A stretch of DNA of 64,000 nucleotides from Opisthorchis felineus. Taxonomy: Eukaryota; Platyhelminthes; Trematoda; Opisthorchiida; Opisthorchiidae. Shown piece after piece: positions 36,101 to 43,435 of the stretch. The position numbers and the translations under genes were made by a program. The DNA lies in assembly GCA_004794785.1 (NCBI GenBank), contig SJOL01007351.1, positions 73,833 through 137,832 of the forward strand, read 5' to 3'. Numbering within the stretch: the first letter of the stretch is position 1; each line of letters starts with the position of its first letter. A model generated the notes under the pieces. It saw only the letters and a program-made list of their open reading frames with translations, did no database searches and was not told the origin of the DNA.

Positions 36101-39100
36101 TGGTTTCTCAGTGCGAAACAAATTCCCTCCCTCGGCGAGCGACCCATTTCCAAAGAGAGTCTAGTGGCCAGCAGCACTTTGGGGGCTCAACAGCTCCTCA
36201 AATTTTCGTTCCCACTGTATCTGTCCTCCCATCCAATGCGAATCGACCTGCCGAAACACCCAAACCAAAACATCGAACAAAGTAAGTCTTTTTACATTCC
36301 CCTACGTCTCCCATCCATCAAAGTAAAATGGTCAGTTTTCGAAATTCAGTGGTGACTTTTTTCAGACACATTTCTCATTTACCGTAATTTTGCTGCATAC
36401 CCTCGAACCTTCTGGCAGCTTGTGTCATAACTCAGCCTACTTTGTCTGTCCGTCGATCGTTTTGTAGAAAACATCAGTGTTTGTCGTGTTGCACCTTCTA
36501 AAGTCTATTTGTTTAACTGGCAGGTGCAGGTCGTGTAAAATTCCGGTGATAAATGAAATTGAAATGCACAATATCAACCGTGATGGCCATATTAAGTCAT
36601 GTTTTTACCTCCAGCTTATCTTGATTTTTGACCCGCGTCCCTATTACCTTAATGAGACCCTACTAATTAGGTTCCTGATGAATAAAACACAGCGGTGCTA
36701 TGATCAGTTAGAACCATACATCGGTCACTACTGAAGGGATTTGTGTGAGCAGGGTCCGCTCGGTTGGCCGGTGATAGTGAATATCTCCTTGGAATGTCGC
36801 CGTTGACCAACGCGCCACGGTCAACGCGCATTGTTTCGGAATCACCTACAGGATTTTCCTTTGTCTTTATCCGGCTCCGTTCTTCTCGTTAGCCCACTGA
36901 TCCTTCATTAATGTGTACGACCTGTTGCGGTTTGTAGCTTATAGTAGGGATTGTTCAACTGAGACGTTTTGTCTGACACAATGAACTGAACAGCTGTGAC
37001 AACAGCAAAATCCGACTGCTCACCTTTGCTTGCCGACCGGTTTTTTTGCTTTCCCAACAGCGGCTTGTTTGATCCACCTGTGAGTGCTTGCTTGTGGGTT
37101 TTGTCAACTCTCGAGAAGCCTATGGAAATACAAAACGTTTTAGCTCCAAGCTTTTTGAGGTCACACTGAAGGTTTGTCTAAGTGAGCAAAAAAGTACTGT
37201 GTAGGACGTTTACACTAAAAGCTTGAACCAAAATGTTCGCGGCAACTGAGGAATGCCGTGTATCGGGTTATTTTTTCGGTGCTTCGATACATGTTAAAAT
37301 GGTTCACGTAGAATTCTTTAGACTAGGTATTTTTACCAAAAAATAAAAGCAATTACTTTCCACTAACCTACGGTATGCTAAATGCGCCAGTCAGCTCATC
37401 GCCCATGTGTAGTGACCGATGATCACGATTGCCTCCGCATTTATCGGTAAATTGTATGTGAGTTTTTTTTAGAGTTTCAATAATATGATTTTAGTTAAGT
37501 AATTAAAGCAGTCTTAAAGGACTTTAATTGATTCGGGTACGCTGGAAATGACAAATCATTTGATAATTTTTTACCCCCCCCCCCCCCGAAGANNNNNNNN
37601 NNNNNNNNNNNNNNNNNNNNNNNNNNNNNNNNNAAGCCTATGGAAATACAAAACGTTTTAGCTCCAAGCTTTTTGAGGTCACACTGAAGGTTTGTCTAAG
37701 TGAGCAAAAAAGTACTGTGTAAGACGTTTACACTAAAAGCTTGAACCTCCGGGTACTCAGCACATAAGAATACATCTGCGAAGGATGTATTAATACTTAA
37801 AAGTTCCGGGCCAAATTCGGCTCGGATAGTGGTCTCAAGATTGAGTGTCATGTGTTGTTTAATATGGAATTTCTAAAGTCAAAATAATTAATTTGAATTG
37901 ATCGTAGAAATCCTCGAAAATGCTTGCCCATGACAACCGGATTACAACACCTTATTCCACTACGCTGTGTTTTGACTTTAAGAATTCCAGATGTATTAAT
38001 ACTTTTATGATTACGGATGTTTCTTATTATCGATGGTGATGTGAAGCGATTTTGCAACCTCCAATGGAGATTTCGTCCTGTCAGTGAAACCACTGTGTGC
38101 TGAAAAGCCAAGAAGCCCTGTACCGCTGTTTCATTCTTATTGGGCGTCATCGGCAGTGAGCATCTCACTAAATTCAGAGAGTTTCGAACCCGCGATCTTA
38201 CGACAAGTAGTTGAACACGCAAACATCAGACAGGACATAGTGTCACTCAGGAAGACGTGACAGTAACCGTCATTCGATTATTCTGGGACTGCTCAACGAA
38301 GATTAATCGTCAGAGAATGTTTCTAACGATTTGCCACAGTAAGATAATTTTTATCTTACCTTCCCGTGAGCTTATCACTTATTTAGTACTTTATCTCGTT
38401 GTTAACTGAGCCAGTTGCTGTGACGCTGTGTAATGGTCTCGGGCTCCTGTTACCCCAAGAACTCAGAAGAATTACGTTCTTCAAGTTTATGGAAACTCTA
38501 TAAAGAATCCCAACTATGTTAGACTCGAATATAGCAGTATGTGCAATTGTAAGTAGCGGTCTATAGTAAATGAACTCAAATTATTTCTGATTCCTTAGAT
38601 AATTTGCGAGTGCAAATCTCGTTCTCCTAACCAGAAAAATGTCACAGGTTGCCATATTCTCCGTCTTATCTTCTGTGCGGTTTCCGCTCCAGATTTTCAT
38701 CCAACCATTCATCTGAGGAGTAAAGACAAAGATAAACCGATAAAGGATTTTTGAAATAACATTTTAATTCACTGTCTACCAATCTTCACATGAGATCAAT
38801 TCACCCATCGTTGTTTTGAGCAAGTCAGACGAGTATTCATTGCGATTAGTCTCACCAGACCTGTCTCAGCTCGTTAGCTGAACGATTATTTATCTTTCAT
38901 TGTTTGATCATGTCTTGCACGCGATTTTATGGCGTAAAGACATCAGTTTCCCGAAAGCTGTGCTGAATTCCAGTTGAATTTGCATTCCTCAAGGTGAAAC
39001 AACTGCAAGAAAAGAACAATTTTCTCCGGTTCGGACGTAGCTATGATGTGATTTGTGAGACATGTTCCTGAAAATGTCGTCTATATCGTGTAAGGGACGC

Positions 39101-41853
39101 TCAAACTTTGCTAATGCCGGTTTGCATCCTATAGCATGGTTTTTCTACTAGCCTGCTGGTTTTACATTTGATTTTTCTCCCTATCTCTTCCTTTTTCATG
39201 TCTCTCTATTCGTCGAACAGGTTTATGCTTGTATCGGTAATTCCCCCTGTCAGTTACTTTGCACGCTAAAGCGATTCTTCATCTAGTTCATCCATCAAGA
39301 GGAAAAACTAAACCATTTGACTGTGCGACCTGCCATAATTAATGAACATTGACGGATTTCTTCTGTAGACATAACTAATTGTATTATCGATGGAAGGCTG
39401 CTACTGCGTTTGTCAACCAGCAGCAGTAAACATTCTTCGTCCTGTACACTTGTACAGTGTACAAGTTATGGGAAGTACTGGCATCGTGGTTGACCCATGT
39501 ACTGGTTGTCACTCTGCACCTAAGCAAACCGTATCCACTTGGGAAGATGAATTTCTCAGGCCTCACACTGGTTGGTTATACCAAACCGTTTGTTTCTGGG
39601 TTGTTCTATCCGGCGATTTGTTCGCTTACCTGGGGGCAAGTCCCACTGGCGAACTTGCATACGGAGACGAATGCAATGTTTTGGATAGAGGTAGACCTTT
39701 AGAACAAAGTCTGAAACTCCCTGAACTCGCAGATCGGACAGGACGGTTTGAATCGAGGCAAACACAGTATCTCTGATTAGTTAGTACCTTGGATTATTTT
39801 GCTACTCGCATTTCAAGGAATGTGTATTTTGATGCTCTGCAATGGATAGCAAACCTCAGTCCTTTATTCCAACGGTTTCAACCCCACCGTGCTGAACACT
39901 TTCGGTCGACTGTTCAGAGAGTCAATACAGTTGGGACATAGCTGAAGAAGTGACTTTGGAGATGCTCGAGACAATGTATTTTTGGTTCGCGCATCTGAAA
40001 CTTCCGAAATTGAAGTTTTATAGCGTACAATTCAAGTTTGTCCTTTCAGGGTTTCTGTGTACACAACTACGTTTTGCGCAGCCTTTTCTTAGTGGGTTGG
40101 ATTCTCGATTCTAGACGCTGATCACTTGTGTGGGTATGCCCATAAGACCATAAAAACCAAGAAGCGAAAAACTTAAATTTTGATTCAGTCTAGTGCAGCA
40201 CTTGAACTGCATACAGTATTATGTGCCTAATGCAGCTGGTATTGTTACCAATTTTAACTGTTCAGTGTTGCGTCTTCCCCATTCCTCTTCTCCGGCGGCC
40301 CTCAATGAACCGTCCAAGGTTTCCACTGTTCTGGAGGCTCGGCTACTGATTTTGTGCAGCCTAACTCTGTGAATAATCTGGGAATTTCCTATGTTTGTCA
40401 ATGAAACAGCGGGTAAAGCACCTGTTCTGGCGACCATGACCCTTGTAGTTGTTTTGGTCATCTTGCGGTTTTGTCACATCACTGTTAGTCTTCCTGTCCA
40501 AACAAGCAAAACGTTAGGGTCACGAATGGAAATATTACAAGAATATTAGGTAGAATTGTTTCCACAACAGCTGTTACTCTGGTGCGTCCTTTTCTAAGAA
40601 ATGAGAATTCAATCTTCTGACGGCCGGCCGGATGCATGTACAGTAGTTCTACTTCATGCATGCTCACTGCTTTCAGTCGATTCACGTGTACATCTGCTTT
40701 GCGGTCGCCCTTCTATTCACTGCAGTTTTGACTCCATAAATTCTTTATATCTTCAACCATCGGTTCCTAATTTAGCTTGCAAGCCAACGATTCTGATTTT
40801 ATTCGCTGATGGGGTTATAGACGCAAGATTACTGATGCAATTTTTCTCTTATGTGGGAGTTGGAAGCACAATCGGAACAGGCACATAGGAACCATACGTT
40901 CGCAAGAAGCTACATTAACTCAGCTGAAGTGATGGGGTTTTAGCTTGTGTTCCCTCACGTGTTCCCGTGTCCGCTTTATTTATTCTGTATGTCCCAATGT
41001 CTCCAACTATTTTTGTATATTTCGCATAGCCGTGGTATAGATTCCTCCACTGTATCTTTTGTTTCAGCTGGCTTCTCTGCTCACCAGTTCATCTGAGCTC
41101 ATGAGAATTAGGTTATGAATCATTTTTTGTTGGTATTTTGTTCGAACTGGTTTCCGCATATAGCGACCGGCTCAGGAGTCTTTTTCTTAGTCATCGCGAT
41201 TGCTTTCTTATCTTGTTATCCGTCAGTGGATCATTCGGCACGCTAGCCTCTAGTTTCATTTTTAAACCACAGTACACTTACACGCGCACACTAGTCTCTT
41301 ATTTTCTACGCCTCGCGTAAACACCGTGCATTTCCATATCTCTCCAAACGGCTAGCCCTATCCTCAGTGACTCAGCCCAGCTTTCCGGTGTCCGACTTTT
41401 GGAACTAGCAAATTGTGTATGTATATGGTGTCCGTCATAACAGAACCGCATTTGGGCGTTGTCTCTAGTGCTTTTCCATACGCCGACCCATTTCGATGCC
41501 ATTCACCTTCAAAAATTGATCTTTTCATGGTCTGCTTCTCCGGACATTTTTTTTCGGTTGTTCTTCCGTCGTTACATTAGTCCCCTTCAAAACATGCTGC
41601 CTACCTCCTATTCCTTGCCGTATGTCCTCATTATAGCAACCATTCATCTGACTTTTGGGCATCTAAATCGTTGGGCGACTTGGCTTCATTGGAACAAACC
41701 CTAAGCGCCCCGTCAAACAATCTTGGCGGCGCAAAACATCCCACAAAAACCCCCTTGCAACGACGACATACCACTATGACAACCAATCGTCTCAATTTGG
41801 GACCCAGACCAGAACCACCGCACCACGGGTCGTTCAATCGCGTACAGTCATAG
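5827..41853 (+). CDS. AFDN: afadin/canoe homologue, 3' part of the gene (13 exons)
   Basis: Afadin (canoe in flies) is a cytoplasmic adherens-junction scaffold that binds nectin tails through its PDZ domain, Ras/Rap through N-terminal RA domains, and actin. Thirteen exons on the + strand give, in order, a DIL (dilute) domain (about residues 60-420 of the window product), a conserved linker containing LPLLLPEDSY and FLTPAISNGWCRL, a PDZ domain (about 665-775) and a low-complexity tail ending at a TAG. Junction phases are 0 for the first seven introns, then 1, 0, 2, 0, 2, and all match; the exons total 3615 nt, an exact multiple of three. The domain order DIL then PDZ, and the wording of the linker and PDZ motifs, fit afadin rather than myosin V, which has a DIL domain but no PDZ. 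The RA and FHA parts are outside the window. The homologue call is firm for exons 1-7; exons 8-13 rest on frame and splice continuity. Confidence 0.88.
6112..9582. other. intron 1
   Basis: GTAGGT donor and pyrimidine-rich AACCAG acceptor. It contains a copy of repeat family B (about 6840-7006). An open frame at 7015-7329 has no phase-compatible splice sites and is not called an exon. DIL homology runs directly from exon 1 into exon 2, so no exon is missing here. Confidence 0.7.
6840..7006 (-). repeat. short interspersed repeat, family B, copy 1
   Basis: This segment aligns by eye with 38050-38235 and 52635-52820. Shared blocks include GAGATTT, TGCTGAAAAG-like, CATTCTTATTGGG-like, CAGCAGTG and a CTTTCGACCTCGTGATCTCT-like block. 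In the better-preserved second copy, that block reads as a minus-strand B box. The element is probably a tRNA-related SINE inserted in minus orientation; this copy is diverged and its ends are approximate. Confidence 0.55.
9583..9876 (+). CDS. AFDN: afadin exon 2 of window: DIL domain, middle helices
   Basis: This exon encodes 98 codons, phase 0 to phase 0, after a TTTTCTCCTTCCTGTAACCAG acceptor-type tract and before a GAG|GTATGT donor. Helices such as WTLVQDQLTDVVQAAFGFLA and CVSRLDRISIPQFLSKL match the position of the afadin DIL segment that follows the WLANAS helix. The second half (KEKRVHLGETGQGDGDWASD) is a hydrophilic loop, longer than I expect from vertebrate relatives. Confidence 0.82.
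9877..11945. other. intron 2
   Basis: GTATGT donor and TTTCCCAG acceptor. A possible tRNA-like remnant lies on the minus strand near 10540-10620. Nothing else was recognised. Confidence 0.7.
10540..10615 (-). repeat. possible tRNA-like or SINE remnant
   Basis: On the minus strand a B-box-like GGGGTTCGATTGTC (10547-10560) lies about 50 nt downstream of an A-box-like GTTGGTGCAGTAAAACC. The expected T-arm stem does not pair and no acceptor stem closes, so it is not a functional tRNA gene. It may be the head of an old tRNA-derived SINE, or a chance match. Confidence 0.22.
11946..12410 (+). CDS. AFDN: afadin exon 3 of window: core of DIL domain
   Basis: This exon starts in phase 0 after TTTTTTCGTTTCCCAG. 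VVQLFARLLHRLNARLFN and GLCTWAITEGLGVAAECYLQR match the most conserved stretch of the afadin/myosin V DIL fold (the QLF..LFxxIN..LFN helix and the LExW..xxGL helix). The 3' end is uncertain. GT sites at 12390 (GTCGGA), 12402 (GTTTGT) and 12411 (GTAGTC) all keep phase 0; I chose 12411 for its fit to the donor consensus. A better-looking GTAATG at 12355 gives the wrong phase. Confidence 0.83.
12411..12512. other. intron 3, very short and in frame
   Basis: About 102 nt, far shorter than the kilobase introns on either side. Its length is a multiple of three and it has no stop codon in the gene's frame, so retention would add 34 residues. That stretch would be hydrophobic and Leu/Ile-rich, unlike the DIL surroundings. 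The acceptor TTGCCTTACATCCCATTCCAG is strong. Confidence 0.6.
12513..12743 (+). CDS. AFDN: afadin exon 4 of window: end of DIL domain
   Basis: This exon encodes 77 codons in phase 0 at both ends, between CCATTCCAG and CTG|GTAAGT. VGLNSRQVRALLQGYRSD corresponds to the terminal DIL helix of afadin, where the family reads LNSLQLQALLQNY. It is followed by a His/Asn-rich loop and then IPDHWIEFVVSGVRL, which parallels the helix after the DIL domain in relatives. Confidence 0.86.
13490..13597 (+). repeat. SINE family A, copy 1 (3'-truncated)
   Basis: The segment starts at a tRNA B box, GTGGTTCGAATCCAAC, and continues through the family body (CGCTCCTGTCTAGGC, CTGTCAGTTTCTCAG, CTTCC...CAGCTGG). It stops before the conserved GTGTTACAGCT tail because it runs into an oppositely oriented copy. 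Its A box is degraded or missing. Confidence 0.65.
13598..13792 (-). repeat. SINE family A, copy 2 (near full length)
   Basis: Read on the minus strand it starts with an A-box-like CTCAGTGGTTAAGGTGGG, then GGTCCGTGGTTTCAAGC (B box), the family body, CTTCCTTCGGGTGGTATGGC, CACCGAAAAGGTGTTACAGC and an AT-rich tail. The spacing of A and B boxes is that of a tRNA promoter. It lies tail-to-tail with copy 1. Confidence 0.72.
16150..16430 (+). repeat. possible tRNA-derived repeat
   Basis: GAGTTCAAACCCCGTC near 16320 matches a pol III B box, and GC-rich sequence unlike the surrounding intron (GCGCCCTGAGTGCGCC) lies about 50 nt upstream. No second copy was found by eye in the window, so the family and its ends are unknown. 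Confidence 0.3.
17386..17973 (+). CDS. AFDN: afadin exon 5 of window: DIL-PDZ linker
   Basis: This is the longest exon (196 codons), phase 0 to 0, after AACTGTAG and before CTG|GTAGGT. Two motifs pin it to afadin: LPLLLPEDSYPSD near residues 45-60 (family LPFLLPEDGYSCD) and VRQFLTPAISNGWCRL near 115 (family LQEFLDPLCQRGFCRL). An acidic Ser/Asn/Asp-rich loop between them (EQRDASDNDAEDKHCNE) and a Ser/Pro-rich end look disordered. This linker precedes the PDZ domain in all afadins I know. Confidence 0.9.
17974..19970. other. intron 5
   Basis: GTAGGT donor, CTACTTTAG acceptor. It contains a (TA)10 microsatellite at 19656-19675. No exon or repeat family was recognised. Confidence 0.7.
19656..19675. 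repeat. (TA)10 microsatellite
   Basis: Ten uninterrupted TA units in intron 5. Confidence 0.95.
19971..20159 (+). CDS. AFDN: afadin exon 6 of window: start of PDZ domain
   Basis: This exon encodes 63 codons, phase 0 to 0, between CTACTTTAG and GCCAAG|GTGTGT. It finishes the linker and opens the PDZ domain: PVTVVVPKIGQSLGLSIVAAK holds the first beta strand and the carboxylate-binding loop SLGLSIV, which is GMGLSIVAAK in vertebrate afadin. In this family the groove binds C-terminal tails of nectins and other membrane proteins. The intron cuts the domain just after this loop. Confidence 0.92.
20160..22401. other. intron 6
   Basis: GTGTGT donor and TATATTTCAG acceptor, splitting the PDZ domain. 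Nothing beyond intronic AT-rich sequence was recognised. Confidence 0.75.
22402..22827 (+). CDS. AFDN: afadin exon 7 of window: rest of PDZ domain
   Basis: This exon encodes 142 codons, phase 0 to 0, between TATATTTCAG and TCG|GTTAGT. SEDGRDLGIYVRAIVSGSGA continues the PDZ fold (family QDKLGIYVKSVVKGGAA). LRASDHLLAVNNRSVLGLSQ and VTLTVVHSP give the later strands and helix (family LAAGDQLLSVDGRSLVGLSQ). Between them sits an insertion of about 20 residues (roughly SRARIVPVSSEVHSEAWLPD) not present in vertebrate afadin PDZ. The canonical GDQLL turn reads SDHLL here. After the domain the sequence becomes Cys/Ser-rich and looks disordered. Confidence 0.92.
22828..23648. other. intron 7
   Basis: GTTAGT donor, TACTTTCAG acceptor. 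No other feature recognised. Confidence 0.75.
23649..23982 (+). CDS. AFDN: afadin exon 8 of window: Ser/Thr/Pro-rich tail
   Basis: This exon has 334 nt, starts in phase 0 after TTTCAG and ends in phase 1. The product is Ser/Thr/Pro-rich with no domain (PPPIPSALGPVMHLPHTRAH, RHALPSSTYTSSVSLGGSHT), as expected for the disordered region after the afadin PDZ. The end is set at GGCAA|GCAAGT, a GC-type donor that gives the phase needed by exon 9. The nearby GT at 23987 (GTGGCG) gives phase 2 and does not fit. Beyond it the frame reads intron-like and soon stops. Confidence 0.72.
25028..25225 (+). repeat. SINE family A, copy 3 (full length, best preserved)
   Basis: The A box CTTAGTGGTTAAGGCG is at 25041-25056 and the B box GGTTCGAACC at 25082-25091. 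They are followed by the body CGACTGCTCCTGTCTAGGCC, CTCGGGTGGTATAGCAGC, CACCGAACGGGTGTTA and an AT-rich tail. It is the best reference copy in the window for a tRNA-derived pol III element. Confidence 0.78.
27811..27990 (-). repeat. SINE family A, copy 4
   Basis: Read on the minus strand, GGCTCAATGGTTAAGC (A box) and GTGGTTCGTAATC (B box) lead into the shared body and end in CACCGAAAGAGTGTTACAAC. It is moderately diverged and lies opposite in orientation to copy 3, about 2.6 kb away. Confidence 0.72.
29411..29619 (+). CDS. AFDN: afadin exon 9 of window: low-complexity tail
   Basis: This exon has 209 nt, entering in phase 1 and leaving in phase 0, with CACTCATCAG acceptor and a near-perfect GTTGCA|GTAAGT donor. 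The product (SEYSLGTSMEPSELSFGARA, PCHRPKGQSASFDDWVA) has no recognised domain and looks disordered. Membership rests on the phase match at both ends and its placement between exons 8 and 10. Confidence 0.7.
30374..30930 (+). pseudogene. reverse transcriptase remnant of the gypsy element
   Basis: RT motifs in order: KLNGGKCLAKIDLAVAYLQV (motif with the first catalytic Asp), THRGLFQYIRLPFGIRTAPA, then YLEDL at 30719-30733 where the family has YxDD. The first Asp of that pair is Glu here, which should abolish activity. SIKYLGLIIDEHGV follows. After about 30930 the thumb/connection region is largely missing and the frame is broken. Confidence 0.85.
30998..31480 (+). pseudogene. RNase H remnant of the gypsy element
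   Basis: The RNase H core is readable: ASDAS (first Asp), YSQIEKEALAIVF (catalytic Glu), LLTDQKPLL (Asp). An in-frame TAG near 31331 interrupts it, then RWASLLLRYDFKVKYQ-like sequence and QADALSRL follow, as in gypsy polyproteins. Further decayed sequence to 31745 resembles the integrase zinc-binding region. Confidence 0.82.
32526..32614 (+). CDS. AFDN: afadin exon 10 of window: coiled-coil-like segment
   Basis: This exon has 89 nt, phase 0 in and phase 2 out, CTCCCTGCAG acceptor and CAGCA|GTAAGT donor. RLQEFCEKFASELESQLHEN and the following residues form an amphipathic, Glu/Gln-rich helix with Leu/Phe at heptad spacing, likely a short coiled coil. Afadins carry helical coiled-coil segments in the C-terminal tail, but I see no residue-level match to vertebrate afadin. 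Confidence 0.66.
32615..34186. other. intron 10
   Basis: GTAAGT donor, TTATTTCAAG acceptor. No repeat or exon recognised. Confidence 0.65.
34187..34304 (+). CDS. AFDN: afadin exon 11 of window: tail segment
   Basis: This exon has 118 nt; its first base completes the codon left by exon 10 and it ends in phase 0 at ACGCAA|GTGAGT. The product is polar (RTNRADRMAHLKNASSVDQT) with no domain. In the alternative frames a stop appears early, so only the phase demanded by exon 10 stays open through the donor. Confidence 0.63.
34305..36111. other. intron 11
   Basis: GTGAGT donor, TGGTTTCTCAG acceptor. It contains a C10 run at 34808-34817. Open frames of up to 133 codons carry no family motif. Confidence 0.65.
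36112..36281 (+). CDS. AFDN: afadin exon 12 of window: tail segment
   Basis: This exon has 170 nt, phase 0 in and phase 2 out, TTTCTCAG acceptor and CAAA|GTAAGT donor. The product is rich in Ser, Gln, Pro and basic residues (RATHFQRESSGQQHFGGSTA, RPAETPKPKHRTK). No domain was recognised. The frame required by exon 11 is the one that stays open. Confidence 0.67.
37116..37229 (+). repeat. 114-bp direct repeat, copy 1
   Basis: Identical to 37634-37747 except one G/A difference, 518 bp apart. Flanks diverge immediately at the 3' end. Confidence 0.93.
37574..37587. repeat. C14 homopolymer at the gap edge
   Basis: Fourteen consecutive C residues, five bases before the run of N. A tract of this kind commonly stops assembly. 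Confidence 0.95.
37593..37633. other. assembly gap (41 N)
   Basis: Undetermined bases in intron 12. Sequence after the gap resumes exactly at the start of the second direct-repeat copy. Confidence 0.99.
37634..37747 (+). repeat. 114-bp direct repeat, copy 2
   Basis: Starts at the first base after the gap. It matches copy 1 at 113 of 114 positions by eye. Confidence 0.93.
38050..38235 (-). repeat. short interspersed repeat, family B, copy 2
   Basis: This is the clearest family B copy. On the minus strand it carries a B box, GCGGGTTCGAAAC, followed by GAGATGCTCACTGCCGATGA and CCCAATAAGAATGAAACAGC, and later TGACAGGACGAAATCTCC. A tRNA-like head with a non-tRNA body suggests a SINE. It shares no obvious body sequence with family A. 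Confidence 0.6.
39443..39463. repeat. 21-nt palindrome
   Basis: TGTACACT and AGTGTACA flank TGTAC. An overlapping palindrome, CTTGTACA-G-TGTACAAG, spans 39449-39465. No neighbouring feature explains it. Confidence 0.6.
41637..41853 (+). CDS. AFDN: afadin exon 13 of window: C-terminus with stop
   Basis: This exon has 217 nt. The first base completes the codon left by exon 12; 71 residues follow, then TAG at 41851-41853. The product starts NHSSDFWASKSLGDLASLEQ and ends in a basic, Asn/Pro-rich stretch (LNLGPRPEPPHHGSFNRVQS). No PDZ ligand or other C-terminal motif is recognised. A strong donor-like sequence, ATG|GTAAGA, lies about 20 nt after the stop at 41873, so an intron in the 3' UTR or an alternative end is possible. 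Confidence 0.67.
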
Positions 41854-42905
41854 GCTCTTCAAATCAGTCAATGGTAAGATGTCTTATTTCCTCCCGCATT
41901 CCTCTAAATCCGTGATACACCGTGAGAGCGTGCTTCTTCGTTACAACAGAAATTGATTATCGACCGAATCCAACACGTTGATCTAGAATGCACTCAGTCC
42001 TTAGTAGATAACCCAGTGCTTCCACCACTGGAGCATCCTTGATGAGCAAATGCTTATAAAATAACGAAATTTCCTTGTCCCCATATCATCTGGATCTGGA
42101 AGTAGGTGTTTCCGAGCCAATCCATGCCTGGTAGGCCTGACAGAAAACTACCTTCTGTGCAAGCGCCAACTTGTAATGGAAAAGAACAGAAGTTGATTTT
42201 TCGGGGAGCTGAATAATGAGGACGCTAGTGATCGTCGCGGTTACCCTCGTGAGTGTCGTATACAGCCATCGGTACCGTTGGATCTGTGGAACACAACACT
42301 TTAGGAATTCCGCACATCCGCCGATAGTTGCTGATTGGCACCACTCGCGTCTTCGTCCAACATACCTTGACTTCATGATGTTCTATGACGTTGACGCAGT
42401 CCCAGAGAATGACAATAACATTCTTGTTGATATCTATGTCATCAGCATGATTTTCCTCGCTGAATCTCGGGATCTAGCAGAAAACAGGCAACTGCACTTT
42501 TGCGCCACTTTTGATCCAGGCCTAGCGGTTGCCATGGTACATTGGAACCAAAAGCGGTTTCTCCCTATAAAGGAAATAGCCGAAGTGATCGAAAGTGAAC
42601 AGAGAACAAAGAAGTTACCGAATACTCCCAGTTGCGCGCTAACTTGGTTTTGACGGGAGACTCAACCGAATCCAGCTGATTCTCGTTTATGGTAAACCCC
42701 ACGTAGGGTGAACAAGTCCACGGGCTATGAAAGTTTTTAGAAACCTTGTCAGTAGTGTGTTACGTCGAGGGAACAAGGAATTTTTGTAATCAACTGCCTT
42801 GGCGTCAGTAAAACTCATACGCATTGTCATCAGTAATAAGACGCTCTTCTGGAAGAATACTGTAGCTCGCATTCAAATGGCCCGGGCACCATACCAAAAA
42901 AAAAA

Positions 42906-42940
42906 GTAGTACAACTCAGTACAACTGTAGTACAACTCTA
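42906..42940. repeat. short tandem repeat of AGTACAACT units
   Basis: Three tandem units of about 9-12 nt built on AGTACAACT, preceded by an A-rich run. Confidence 0.75.
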
Positions 42941-43240
42941 GCGATGTTTAGCAGCCGGAATGAAATCAAACTTTAAAGAATTGAACCATTGCACGCATAC
43001 TGAACCGTCTATCTGGTAAACTCGAGTTGTTTTCGGCGTGCTTCGTTAATGCGCTTCTAACGATACATATTTGTGATACGAATTTCGTTTTCTAAAGATG
43101 AAACGAGAGAAGTTTTTCTTGTATCCATCGCCGTAAACAAATATTGGAATAAGCTATTTTCCTGTGGGTTGGCCACAGATTTCTCGTGACTATCTCGCGC
43201 ACGCTGCAATTCACGGGTTTTAGCGTGGTCTGAGTTAGAG

Positions 43241-43435
43241 GTAGCTCAGAGATTATGGCGTGAACTCACTGACGGAAAGGTTCGTGGTTCGAACCCAATC
43301 CCGGCATTTGGATCGTTCCTGTCTCGCCTTGAGTAACCTGGGGGTAATTCAGCCTTAATGCCTCCTTCGGGTGGCATGGCAGCCATGCACGGAAAGGGTG
43401 TTACAGCTAAACGCTCATTACTACAATTATTATCT
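43241..43435 (+). repeat. SINE family A, copy 5
   Basis: A-box region GTAGCTCAGAGATTATGGCG at 43241-43260, B box GGTTCGAACCC at 43286-43296, body TTCCTGTCTCGCCTTGAGTA, CTTCGGGTGGCATGGCAGCC, GTGTTACAGCTAAACGCTCA and an AT-rich end. This is a full-length copy with both pol III boxes; its 5' 70 nt most resemble a tRNA. Confidence 0.78.

Larger units (their letters stand above)
36282..41636. other. intron 12, with assembly gap and repeats
   Basis: About 5.35 kb, GTAAGT donor and CCTCATTATAG acceptor. It contains the 41-N gap, the two 114-bp direct repeats around it, a repeat family B copy at 38.05-38.24 kb and a palindrome at 39443-39463. A 128-codon open frame at 39390-39776 has no recognised motif or splice fit. 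Confidence 0.65.
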
